Assembly: GCA_023388035.1 (NCBI GenBank)
Contig: JAEWGY010000056.1
Span: forward strand, 1-13,451
DNA from: Bacillota bacterium
GTDB taxonomy: Bacteria > Bacillota_I > Bacilli_A > Erysipelotrichales > Erysipelotrichaceae
Length of the DNA: 13,451 nt
Direction of reading: 5' to 3'
In this document: piece after piece, positions 6,245-12,307 of the stretch
Layout: each line of letters begins with the position of its first letter
Position numbering within the stretch: position 1 is the first letter of the stretch
Notes under the pieces: model-generated
What the model was told of the DNA's origin: nothing
The model's database searches: none
The model's input: the letters and a program-made list of their open reading frames with translations, nothing else
Position numbers and translations under genes: made by a program

Positions 6245-8148
6245 CTATAATCATCAACTAAGCTAAATTTAACATTTTCTTCAATCCACTCTCTTCTAAG
6301 CTCAGCCTTATCACCCATGATAATTGTTATTTCTTTTTCTAAATCTTTAAGATCTTCAATTGATACCTTAATTAAAGATCTAGTTTTAGGATCCATTGTG
6401 GTTTCCCAAAGTTGGTCAGCGTTCATTTCCCCTAAACCCTTATAGCGTTGAATTTCACATTTACCTATTTTTGCTTTAAGCTCATTTAACTCCACTTCAT
6501 CAAAGGCATAATATAGTTCCTTATTTTTACTTAATTTAAATAGTGGTGGTCTTGCGATATAAATATATCCTTTTTCAATGAGTTTTCGCATATAGGTAAA
6601 AAAGAAAGTTAGTAAAAGAATCTGAATATGTGCACCATCAGTATCAGCATCAGTCATGATAATAATTTTATTATAGTTAATATCCTCTAAATTAAAATCG
6701 CTTCCAATACTACAGCCAATAGCATGAATTAATGTATTTAACTCTTCATTTTTTTCAATATCGCTAAGTTTAGCTTTCATGGAATTAATCACCTTACCTC
6801 TAAGAGGTAGGATTGCTTGGAATTTAGAATCTCTACCTTGCTTAGCACTACCACCAGCTGAATCACCCTCAACTAAAAAGAGTTCTAATTTTTTAGGATC
6901 CTTTAGCTGTGCTTTAGCAAGTTTACCACTTAAGATCTTATCTGATTTATTATTCTTCTTTTTAGCCTTACGTGATTCTTCCCTTGCCTTTCTAGCTGCC
7001 ATTCTAGCATCATAGGCTTCCTTTACTTTATGATAAAGTCTTAAAGCAAAATCAGGATGTTCATTAAGATAGAATAGAAATTGATTCGCAATTAAATTAT
7101 CAACGATATTTTTAACTATCGGTGTTCCTAAACGGGACTTAGTTTGACCTTCAAATTGTAGTAAGTATTCTGGAATATTCACAGCGATTACTAAACTTAA
7201 TCCTTCTCGGATATCACTACCTTCAAAATTGATTTTTTCCTTAATATTGCTGTTACTTTTAATATAATCATTAAAAGCTTTATTTAAACCGGATTTAAGA
7301 CCACTTTCATGAGTACCACCATCCTTAGTTCTAACCATATTAACAAAACTATAAAGCTCTTCATGATAGCCCTCACTATATTGCATAGCAATCGCAACCT
7401 TAATATCATCTTTAGTGCTTTTAAAATCAATTATATTACCAATCTTTTTTTTATCCTCACAAAGATAAGCTACAAAATCATTAATACCATTATCATATTT
7501 AAATACTTCACTTTTAGAATTACGATGATCAATAACTTCCATCGTAATACCACTTAAAAGAAAAGCTTTTTCTCTGGCTTTATCAACTATTGTCTGAAAA
7601 TTAAAATTAATATCACTAAATAAAGTATCATCAGGATAAAAAGTAACTTCTGATCCTTGTTTATTAGTTTTACCTAATACCTTAAGACCACTTGATATAC
7701 TACCGCCATCTGAAAATTCCATAGCATAAGCTGTTTTATCACGATAAACTTTAACAACCACCTTTTTACTTAAGGCATTAACTACGCTAGCACCAACGCC
7801 ATGCAGCCCACCAGCTGTTTTATAACCAGCCTTATCAGAAAATTTACCTCCAGCATGTAAGACAGTAAAGATGATTTCAAGTGCTGATTTACCTGATTCA
7901 TGATGATCAACTGGCATCCCCCTGCCTTTATCACTTACTGTAATTGAATGATCCTTATTTATTTCAATGGTAATTTTATCACCATAACCATTTATCGCCT
8001 CATCAATAGCATTATCAACTATTTCAAAAACCATATGATGAAGACCTTTAGAATCTAAAGAACCAATATACATCCCAGGTCTTTTTCTAACCGCCTTAAG
8101 GCCCTCTAAAATCTCAATAGAACTTGCATCGTATTTTTTATTAATCAT
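6241..8148 (-). CDS. parE: DNA topoisomerase IV subunit B
   Basis: The ATPase subunit of topoisomerase IV. Domains in order in 635 residues: GHKL ATPase (E42, N46 in FEIVDNAIDEA; DKGRGMP 73-79; GGLHGVGAS 113-121), transducer with the switch lysine K337 in QTKSRLG, Toprim (catalytic E427 in VEGDSAGGSAKQGRD; metal ligands in DADTDG 500-505) and the closing QRYKGLGEM (567-575). ParE rather than GyrB is supported by the adjoining parC and the divergent plsY, a pairing known from Bacillus and Staphylococcus. R136, the aminocoumarin-contact arginine of GyrB, is conserved. A lysine- and arginine-rich segment at about 386-404 lies before Toprim, as is usual. The start is fixed by family alignment. 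The only SD candidate (AAGG) is 1 nt from the ATG, so initiation may depend on a very short leader. Confidence 0.95.
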   Translation of the reverse strand: MINKKYDASSIEILEGLKAVRKRPGMYIGSLDSKGLHHMVFEIVDNAIDEAINGYGDKITIEINKDHSITVSDKGRGMPVDHHESGKSALEIIFTVLHAGGKFSDKAGYKTAGGLHGVGASVVNALSKKVVVKVYRDKTAYAMEFSDGGSISSGLKVLGKTNKQGSEVTFYPDDTLFSDINFNFQTIVDKAREKAFLLSGITMEVIDHRNSKSEVFKYDNGINDFVAYLCEDKKKIGNIIDFKSTKDDIKVAIAMQYSEGYHEELYSFVNMVRTKDGGTHESGLKSGLNKAFNDYIKSNSNIKEKINFEGSDIREGLSLVIAVNIPEYLLQFEGQTKSRLGTPIVKNIVDNLIANQFLFYLNEHPDFALRLYHKVKEAYDARMAARKAREESRKAKKKNNKSDKILSGKLAKAQLKDPKKLELFLVEGDSAGGSAKQGRDSKFQAILPLRGKVINSMKAKLSDIEKNEELNTLIHAIGCSIGSDFNLEDINYNKIIIMTDADTDGAHIQILLLTFFFTYMRKLIEKGYIYIARPPLFKLSKNKELYYAFDEVELNELKAKIGKCEIQRYKGLGEMNADQLWETTMDPKTRSLIKVSIEDLKDLEKEITIIMGDKAELRREWIEENVKFSLVDDYR

Positions 8149-8155
8149 ACCTTAA

Positions 8156-8163
8156 ATTATAAC
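8156..8163 (-). promoter_or_regulatory. Extended -10 promoter of the parE operon
   Basis: On the minus strand the sequence reads TGTTATAAT: a consensus TATAAT (8161-8156) preceded by TGn, the extended -10 form. No good -35 is seen 16-18 nt upstream, only T-rich DNA, which an extended -10 can tolerate. The predicted start point is about 8149, at or next to the parE ATG (8148), giving a leaderless or nearly leaderless mRNA. Confidence 0.45.
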
Positions 8164-8175
8164 AAAAAGCATTAA

Positions 8176-8204
8176 TTTAAAAAAGCTTAAAAATATTATA
8201 TAAT
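8176..8204 (+). promoter_or_regulatory. Promoter of plsY, with a -10 box shared by both strands
   Basis: TTTAAA (8176-8181, four of six -35 positions) and TATAAT (8199-8204) are 17 nt apart. The -10 sits in the perfect palindrome TATTATATAATA (8194-8205), so the same bases give a TATAAT on the minus strand (8200-8195), although that one has no recognisable -35. The plsY leader would be about 14 nt, just enough for its SD. Confidence 0.45.
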
Positions 8205-8214
8205 AATTTATAAG

Positions 8215-8220
8215 AGGAGG
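8215..8220 (+). promoter_or_regulatory. Consensus Shine-Dalgarno of plsY
   Basis: AGGAGG lies 4 nt before the ATG at 8225 and fixes the plsY start. It is the only full six-base consensus SD I found before a gene in this window, since most other genes are translationally coupled. Confidence 0.85.
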
Positions 8221-8224
8221 TGCT

Positions 8225-8839
8225 ATGGATTATATTTATTTCATCTTAGCTTTAGTTATTGGTTATTTCATTGGTTCCTTTAATCTTTCATACTTTATTG
8301 CCAAGAATTTTTATAAAATTGATTTACGTACTAAAGGTAGTGGTAATTTAGGTGGTACTAATGCTGGTCGTGTATTAGGTAAAAAAGTTGCACTTATCGT
8401 AATTATCTATGATATCTTAAAATGCTTACTACCGATGATTTTAATTGCTAAATTAAGTACTCATGCGGCTTATTTTATGGGTTTTGCGGTAATCATTGGA
8501 CACTGCTTCCCTTATCATCTAGGATTTAAAGGTGGCAAGGGCTTTGCTTCCTTTATCGGTTATTTAATAAGCTTAGGTTTTGTTAGTGATTTAGGTGTTG
8601 AATTTACCTTCATCATTCCTTTATGTACCTTTTTATTTGTTTTAGGTTTAAGTAAAATAGTTTCTTTATCTAGCATACTTGCATCCTTAGCTTCTTTAAT
8701 AACAATCTTTATTTTGTCAGAACATAGTGATCTTAAGATTTTTACCATCTTTATTGTTATTACCATTATTCTTAAGCACTTTAGTAATATTTTAAGAATT
8801 ATTAAGCGCAAAGAAAATAAAATTAGTTGGTTATTCTAA
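8225..8839 (+). CDS. plsY: Acyl-phosphate:glycerol-3-phosphate acyltransferase PlsY
   Basis: A membrane enzyme that moves the acyl group of acyl-phosphate to sn-glycerol-3-phosphate, making lysophosphatidic acid, the first step of phospholipid synthesis. The 204 residues are of family length, with about five hydrophobic spans (near 3-25, 54-75, 81-95, 108-140 and 147-187). The three family motifs are visible: GSFNLSYFIAK (17-27), GSGNLGGTNAGR (38-49, a small variant of GSGNxGATNxxR) and GHCFPYHLGFKGGKG (92-106). Its divergent position next to parE-parC is the order known from Bacillus (yneS) and Staphylococcus. Its substrate can come from exogenous fatty acids through FakA, whose gene is also in this window. 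It ends at a terminator shared with the convergent operon. Confidence 0.95.
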   Translation: MDYIYFILALVIGYFIGSFNLSYFIAKNFYKIDLRTKGSGNLGGTNAGRVLGKKVALIVIIYDILKCLLPMILIAKLSTHAAYFMGFAVIIGHCFPYHLGFKGGKGFASFIGYLISLGFVSDLGVEFTFIIPLCTFLFVLGLSKIVSLSSILASLASLITIFILSEHSDLKIFTIFIVITIILKHFSNILRIIKRKENKISWLF

Positions 8840-8873
8840 AAATGACACTTCATTTGAAGTGTCATTTATTTTT
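8840..8873. terminator. Bidirectional intrinsic terminator between convergent plsY and S66 peptidase
   Basis: A perfect 12-bp stem (AAATGACACTTC 8840-8851, GAAGTGTCATTT 8856-8867) with loop ATTT starts one base after the plsY stop. On the + strand it leads into TTTATTTTT; on the minus strand into TTTTTAG. The right arm overlaps the TAA of the convergent peptidase gene (8868-8866), so one hairpin ends both transcripts. Confidence 0.88.
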
Positions 8874-9894
8874 GAAATCTAATTTCCTGCTTTTTAAAAC
8901 TGATACTCGCCTTTAAACCTAAAGGTATGATGCATCTAGGAGTTGCATGACCGATATTAATATTAGCTAAGATATTTAATTTATCATTATGAATTTCTTT
9001 TAGAAGTATCTCATGATATTCCTTAACAAAAATCTCATCCACAGGTTTTGCGAAAAGTAAACCTTTTATGACCTTAAATAAACCATAGTCCCTTAATTTA
9101 ATTATCATTTTTCGAAAATCTTCTGGTTTGGTTTTGGATTCACTTGTTTCTAATAATAGGATTTTATCCTGCCACTCATCAAGACTTGGAAATAGTTTAT
9201 ATTTATTACAAATCGTAAATTTTTCATTATCTTCCCTATCATCAATCATACCATAGATACTCTCAAGACAACCACCTAGAATGATACCCTCAAATTCACC
9301 ATCACCTTGTAAGAGTGTAAAACCTTGATTAATTTCCTTAGGCATATCTATACCGATAGCCTTAGGACTAAAATCTTTACGCTCATGATACCAATACTTA
9401 CTTGGTTTTACCACTTCGATATGTTTATTTTTAATTAGCTCTAAAAAGTATTCCTTACTATATGTAAGCATATTGCTTGCTAATTCACAAATATCAGGTA
9501 AAAAAGCTTGACCATAGAAAGTATTTAAACCTAATTTAGATAACATAAAATGATTTACAGTTGTATCAGAAAAACCTAAAAAGACTTTTTTCTTAATAAC
9601 CTTTTTTAATTCATCATTTTCAAATAAATAAGGTGCTAAACGATAAGTATCATTACCACCAATCGCACATAATATCATATCGATACTATCATCTTTAAAA
9701 GCTTCTATTAAATCTAAAGCTCTAGCCTTAGGGTTTTCCTTAAGATATTTCATACCTTTTAAGGCATTACTTAAAAAGACAACCTCAATATTTAATTCCT
9801 TTAATCTTTTAAGTCCAATATCTAATTCATGTTTAATAAAATCTTCACCCATGACGCCACTAGATAAACTTACAATACCAATTTTCTTTATCAT
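8866..9894 (-). CDS. S66-family serine carboxypeptidase (LD-carboxypeptidase / MccF-like)
   Basis: The S66 family includes LdcA, which trims the tetrapeptide of recycled peptidoglycan at the L,D bond, and MccF, which destroys processed microcin C. Seen in the 342 residues: the N-terminal strand IGIVSLSSG, IGGNDTYRLAPYL (78-90), the nucleophile elbow GFSDTT with S109, ILGGCLESI (205-213), E249 in LLLETSE and H316 in NIGHATPR, giving the Ser-Glu-His triad. No signal peptide or membrane segment is visible, so it is probably cytoplasmic. AGAGG lies 4-5 nt before the ATG, and a TATAAT (9916-9911, poor -35) may give it its own promoter after rnhA. Which subfamily it belongs to, cell-wall recycling or peptide-nucleotide detoxification, cannot be settled by eye. 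Confidence 0.88.
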   Translation of the reverse strand: MIKKIGIVSLSSGVMGEDFIKHELDIGLKRLKELNIEVVFLSNALKGMKYLKENPKARALDLIEAFKDDSIDMILCAIGGNDTYRLAPYLFENDELKKVIKKKVFLGFSDTTVNHFMLSKLGLNTFYGQAFLPDICELASNMLTYSKEYFLELIKNKHIEVVKPSKYWYHERKDFSPKAIGIDMPKEINQGFTLLQGDGEFEGIILGGCLESIYGMIDDREDNEKFTICNKYKLFPSLDEWQDKILLLETSESKTKPEDFRKMIIKLRDYGLFKVIKGLLFAKPVDEIFVKEYHEILLKEIHNDKLNILANINIGHATPRCIIPLGLKASISFKKQEIRFQK

Positions 9895-9910
9895 AAATAC
9901 CTCTAATTTA

Positions 9911-9916
9911 ATTATA
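9911..9916 (-). promoter_or_regulatory. Possible -10 box for the S66 peptidase gene
   Basis: TATAAT on the minus strand lies in the 47-bp gap between rnhA and the peptidase gene, 16 nt before its start codon. I see no convincing -35 (the region is CTTCTT-like) and no terminator after rnhA, so the gene may simply be read from the upstream operon. Confidence 0.3.
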
Positions 9917-9941
9917 ACTAAAAATATAAGAAAAAGAAGAA

Positions 9942-10565
9942 TTAATCCTTTTTCTTTAAAATATTTTTCGCAAGTTCATCAACCATTTCATTATATTTAA
10001 TACCACTATGAGATTTAGTATGATAAAAATTAATTTTAATCATCTTTAAGGCCTTAGTGATAAATGACTTATAAGCTATGCTTAATTCACTTCTTGCTTC
10101 CCATAACTGATTAGCCCAAGCTTCAATTCCTAGATAATCATAGAAAATAGTAATTTGCTTAAGCTTTAATTTGATTGCTAGAGATAGTACTTTAGTTAAT
10201 GCAAAAATCTCACCTGCAACATTGCGATAATTAGCATATTTTGGATCACCGATAAAACTATCCTGATAATTTTTAGTTTTACTAAAAAGGATATAGGCAC
10301 TTGCATAGTTATTAGTATTAACATCATAGCTACCATCAATAAAAGCAATACCCTCATCGCTCTCAAGCTTATTAATTAAATCATCAATCTGATCATTAGT
10401 AATGCTATCATTAAGTGCTACATTAAGATAAGCTATAGCTTCATTTTCATCCTTAAATGATTTATATATAGCTCCCTTATAATTTTTAATAGCTAACTGA
10501 CATTCTTCCCAGCTAGTGAAAATACCTGTTTTAAAACCCTTTTTAACTGCGTAAAATTTAGCCAT
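9942..10565 (-). CDS. rnhA: Ribonuclease HI with N-terminal hybrid-binding (viroplasmin-like) domain
   Basis: Cleaves the RNA strand of RNA:DNA hybrids (R-loops, primer remnants) in the cytoplasm. Residues 4-47 form the hybrid-binding domain shared with eukaryotic RNase H1 and caulimovirus protein VI (FYAVKKGFKTGIFTSWEEC, then GAIYKSFKDENEAIAYL). After a linker the catalytic domain shows the four acidic residues D77 (AFIDGSY), E119 (VAGEI), D143 (IFYDYLGI) and D196 (EMVDELA), plus H186 in KSHSG, equivalent to E. coli H124. The length, 207, is normal for the two-domain type. The start codon shares one base with the stop of the ROK gene (TAATG) and has no SD, so translation is coupled. The activity call is firm. 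Confidence 0.95.
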   Translation of the reverse strand: MAKFYAVKKGFKTGIFTSWEECQLAIKNYKGAIYKSFKDENEAIAYLNVALNDSITNDQIDDLINKLESDEGIAFIDGSYDVNTNNYASAYILFSKTKNYQDSFIGDPKYANYRNVAGEIFALTKVLSLAIKLKLKQITIFYDYLGIEAWANQLWEARSELSIAYKSFITKALKMIKINFYHTKSHSGIKYNEMVDELAKNILKKKD

Positions 10566-11455
10566 TAAGAAAGTTTTGATCTAACTAACATCGCGGCTCC
10601 AATTACGCCAGGTTCTTTAATTGATGCTGGTTTAATACTAATACTGCGCATTCCTTCGTGAACATAAGATCTTAATTTATTTTCTAAGGAATCAAAGTAA
10701 TAATCCTTCGCCTTACTAACGCCGCCACCAATAACAAAGACATCAGGATCAATAACATGAGCAATATTAGCCATTGCTACTGCAAGATCATCAACCATTT
10801 CTTCAACTACGGTTTTAGCTATCGAATCATTATTTTGATAATTATCAAATAAATCCTTAGCAGTCCAATCTAAATTGTATTTAGCCTTAAGTTTTCTATT
10901 GAGCGCTAAACCACTAGCTATATTCTCTAAAGCACCTTTATTTAAAGCATTATGAGTAGTACCATTACGATCAATAATCATATTACCAATCTCACCGGCA
11001 TAACCATTTTTACCTGCAATTAATTTACCATCAATAACGAGTGCTCCACCAATACCAGTTGAATGTGTTAGATAGTAAACAATCTTAGATCCCTTTCCTG
11101 CTCCAGCATAACTTTCAGCAAGACCAGCGCAGTTAGCATCATTTTCAACAAAACAAGGTAAATTAAACTCTTCCCTTAAATATTTTCCTAAAGGGAAATT
11201 CTTAAAACCAACTAAATTAGTTGACATCATCATTGTGTCATCAACTATTGGCCCAGGTGCACCGATACCAATACCTAAAGCCTTATCATAATCTTTAAGA
11301 CTTTTAATTAAATTAATAATACTTTCTAAAACATGCTCCCTACCTTTTAAAGCTTCAGTAGGACATGAATTAATTTCAATTAAACTACCATCTTCTAATA
11401 CTTTGGCAGCACGAATATTAGTGCCACCTAAATCAATACCGATATAAAATTTCAT
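10565..11455 (-). CDS. ROK-family sugar kinase (glucokinase-like) lacking the zinc motif
   Basis: ROK proteins are sugar kinases (glucose, fructose, N-acetylmannosamine and others) or repressors. This 296-residue protein has no DNA-binding extension, so it is the kinase type. Seen: phosphate loop GIDLGGTNIR (6-15), GIGIGAPGPI (61-70), catalytic D106 in VENDANCA, GEIGN (154-158), GALENIASG (174-182) and the adenosine-side VIGGGV (241-246). The family zinc site (HxxxxxGxxCxCGxxGCxE) is not preserved: the region 158-177 has N for H and no cysteine, keeping only the final E177. Phosphoryl transfer residues look intact, so I infer an active kinase of unknown sugar specificity. AGGAG (11464-11460) overlaps the TAG of the preceding transporter gene, which couples the two. 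Confidence 0.88.
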   Translation of the reverse strand: MKFYIGIDLGGTNIRAAKVLEDGSLIEINSCPTEALKGREHVLESIINLIKSLKDYDKALGIGIGAPGPIVDDTMMMSTNLVGFKNFPLGKYLREEFNLPCFVENDANCAGLAESYAGAGKGSKIVYYLTHSTGIGGALVIDGKLIAGKNGYAGEIGNMIIDRNGTTHNALNKGALENIASGLALNRKLKAKYNLDWTAKDLFDNYQNNDSIAKTVVEEMVDDLAVAMANIAHVIDPDVFVIGGGVSKAKDYYFDSLENKLRSYVHEGMRSISIKPASIKEPGVIGAAMLVRSKLS

Positions 11456-11462
11456 ATTTCTC

Positions 11463-11960
11463 CTAAAGACTTATTTTAAGTCTATTTAATGTTAATTTTG
11501 CAATAAAAGCTGTTAAGATACCTGTTACAATAGATGAAATTAGTAATAGTGGAATAATTGATGCGATCAGAACCTGATTATAAACTAGGACAACTACTAT
11601 AACTTGACCAACACTATGAGCGATAGCTGAGATAATACTGGTAAATAATAAACTGGATTTTAGCTGGAATAAAATAATTATAGCAATTGTTGATAATATT
11701 ACACCACCAAAGGAAATCCAGAAAACTAAAGCAAAGATCGTTCCTCTTAAAAGATTAGCAATAATAACCCTTAAAGCATTTATTAAAACCATATCCTTCT
11801 TACCAACAAAATAAATAGCAACCAAGGAAACAATATTAGCTAAGCCAAAACGGATGCCAAATTGAACAGGTGGTATAAAAAAGCTTTCAAAAAGATTAAT
11901 AACAACCGCTAAGGCACTAAGCACTGCAATGATAGTATATCTTTTAATTTCCTTATTCAC
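11463..11960 (-). CDS. Gx transporter family membrane protein (Hpre_diP_synt_I family)
   Basis: A 165-residue, almost wholly hydrophobic protein with about five membrane spans (near 8-30, 38-53, 68-90, 93-128 and 131-156). The family, once labelled heptaprenyl diphosphate synthase component I, is now usually called Gx transporter; its fold recalls ECF-type substrate-binding subunits, and the substrate is not established. The FGIRFGLANIVSLVAIYFVG segment (34-53) and the LRGTIFA stretch are typical. Together with the NusG_II protein encoded just upstream it forms a pair that recurs in Firmicutes, often with flavin or redox genes. The start is GTG 11960, giving a GTGA overlap with the preceding stop and a GGAG 8 nt upstream. 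The family call is good; a molecular role would be a guess. Confidence 0.85.
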   Translation of the reverse strand: MNKEIKRYTIIAVLSALAVVINLFESFFIPPVQFGIRFGLANIVSLVAIYFVGKKDMVLINALRVIIANLLRGTIFALVFWISFGGVILSTIAIIILFQLKSSLLFTSIISAIAHSVGQVIVVVLVYNQVLIASIIPLLLISSIVTGILTAFIAKLTLNRLKISL

Positions 11961-12307
11961 TGTGAAAGCTCCAAGTAAACTTCTAAATTATTAGGGATGC
12001 AAATGATTCGATCAATACCGATGGTGTCATGACTAATAAAACCCGTTTTCTCACAAATTTTATTAGGACATTCCACATTTATAGCACGAACCTTAGCATT
12101 TATTATTTCAATATTAAATTTACCATAATCACCTTCTAAGGTGTAGTAAGCATCTTTATTTAAGGGTTCTCTTAATAAGATTTCACCACTTACAAGATTT
12201 CTAACCACTACCATATCAGCATTTTTATTAAGCCATTTTATAATGATAAAGCTACTTAAGGCTAAGACTAAAATAATACTAATTATAATAATTTCTTTCT
12301 TTTTCAT
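11957..12307 (-). CDS. NusG domain II-containing membrane-anchored protein
   Basis: This 116-residue protein has an N-terminal basic stretch and a single membrane anchor (KKKEIIIISIILVLALSSF then IIIKWL, about 3-26), followed by one extracytoplasmic beta domain of the NusG_II family. It carries the typical cysteine pattern: C80 and C85 in ECPNKICEKTG and C103 in IICIPNNLEVYLE. Despite the name there is no link to transcription factor NusG beyond the fold of its second domain. Its function is unknown. The recurring pairing with the Gx transporter gene, overlapped here by 4 nt (GTGA), suggests the two work together at the membrane. It also overlaps fakA by 4 nt (ATGA). Confidence 0.87.
   Translation of the reverse strand: MKKKEIIIISIILVLALSSFIIIKWLNKNADMVVVRNLVSGEILLREPLNKDAYYTLEGDYGKFNIEIINAKVRAINVECPNKICEKTGFISHDTIGIDRIICIPNNLEVYLELSQ

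Noticed and set aside
6779..7015. Open frame on the + strand inside parE
   Set aside because: Antisense shadow of the conserved Toprim-proximal region; no SD and low-complexity composition.
7309..7557. Open frame on the + strand inside parE
   Set aside because: Antisense to conserved parE coding sequence with no supporting signals.
3764..8148. GyrA/GyrB as the identity of the topoisomerase pair
   Set aside because: No GyrA box in the C-terminal pinwheel, ParC-type N-terminus, and the divergent plsY neighbour point to topoisomerase IV.
8560..8811. Open frame on the minus strand inside plsY
   Set aside because: Antisense shadow of plsY; no promoter or SD and no recognisable protein.
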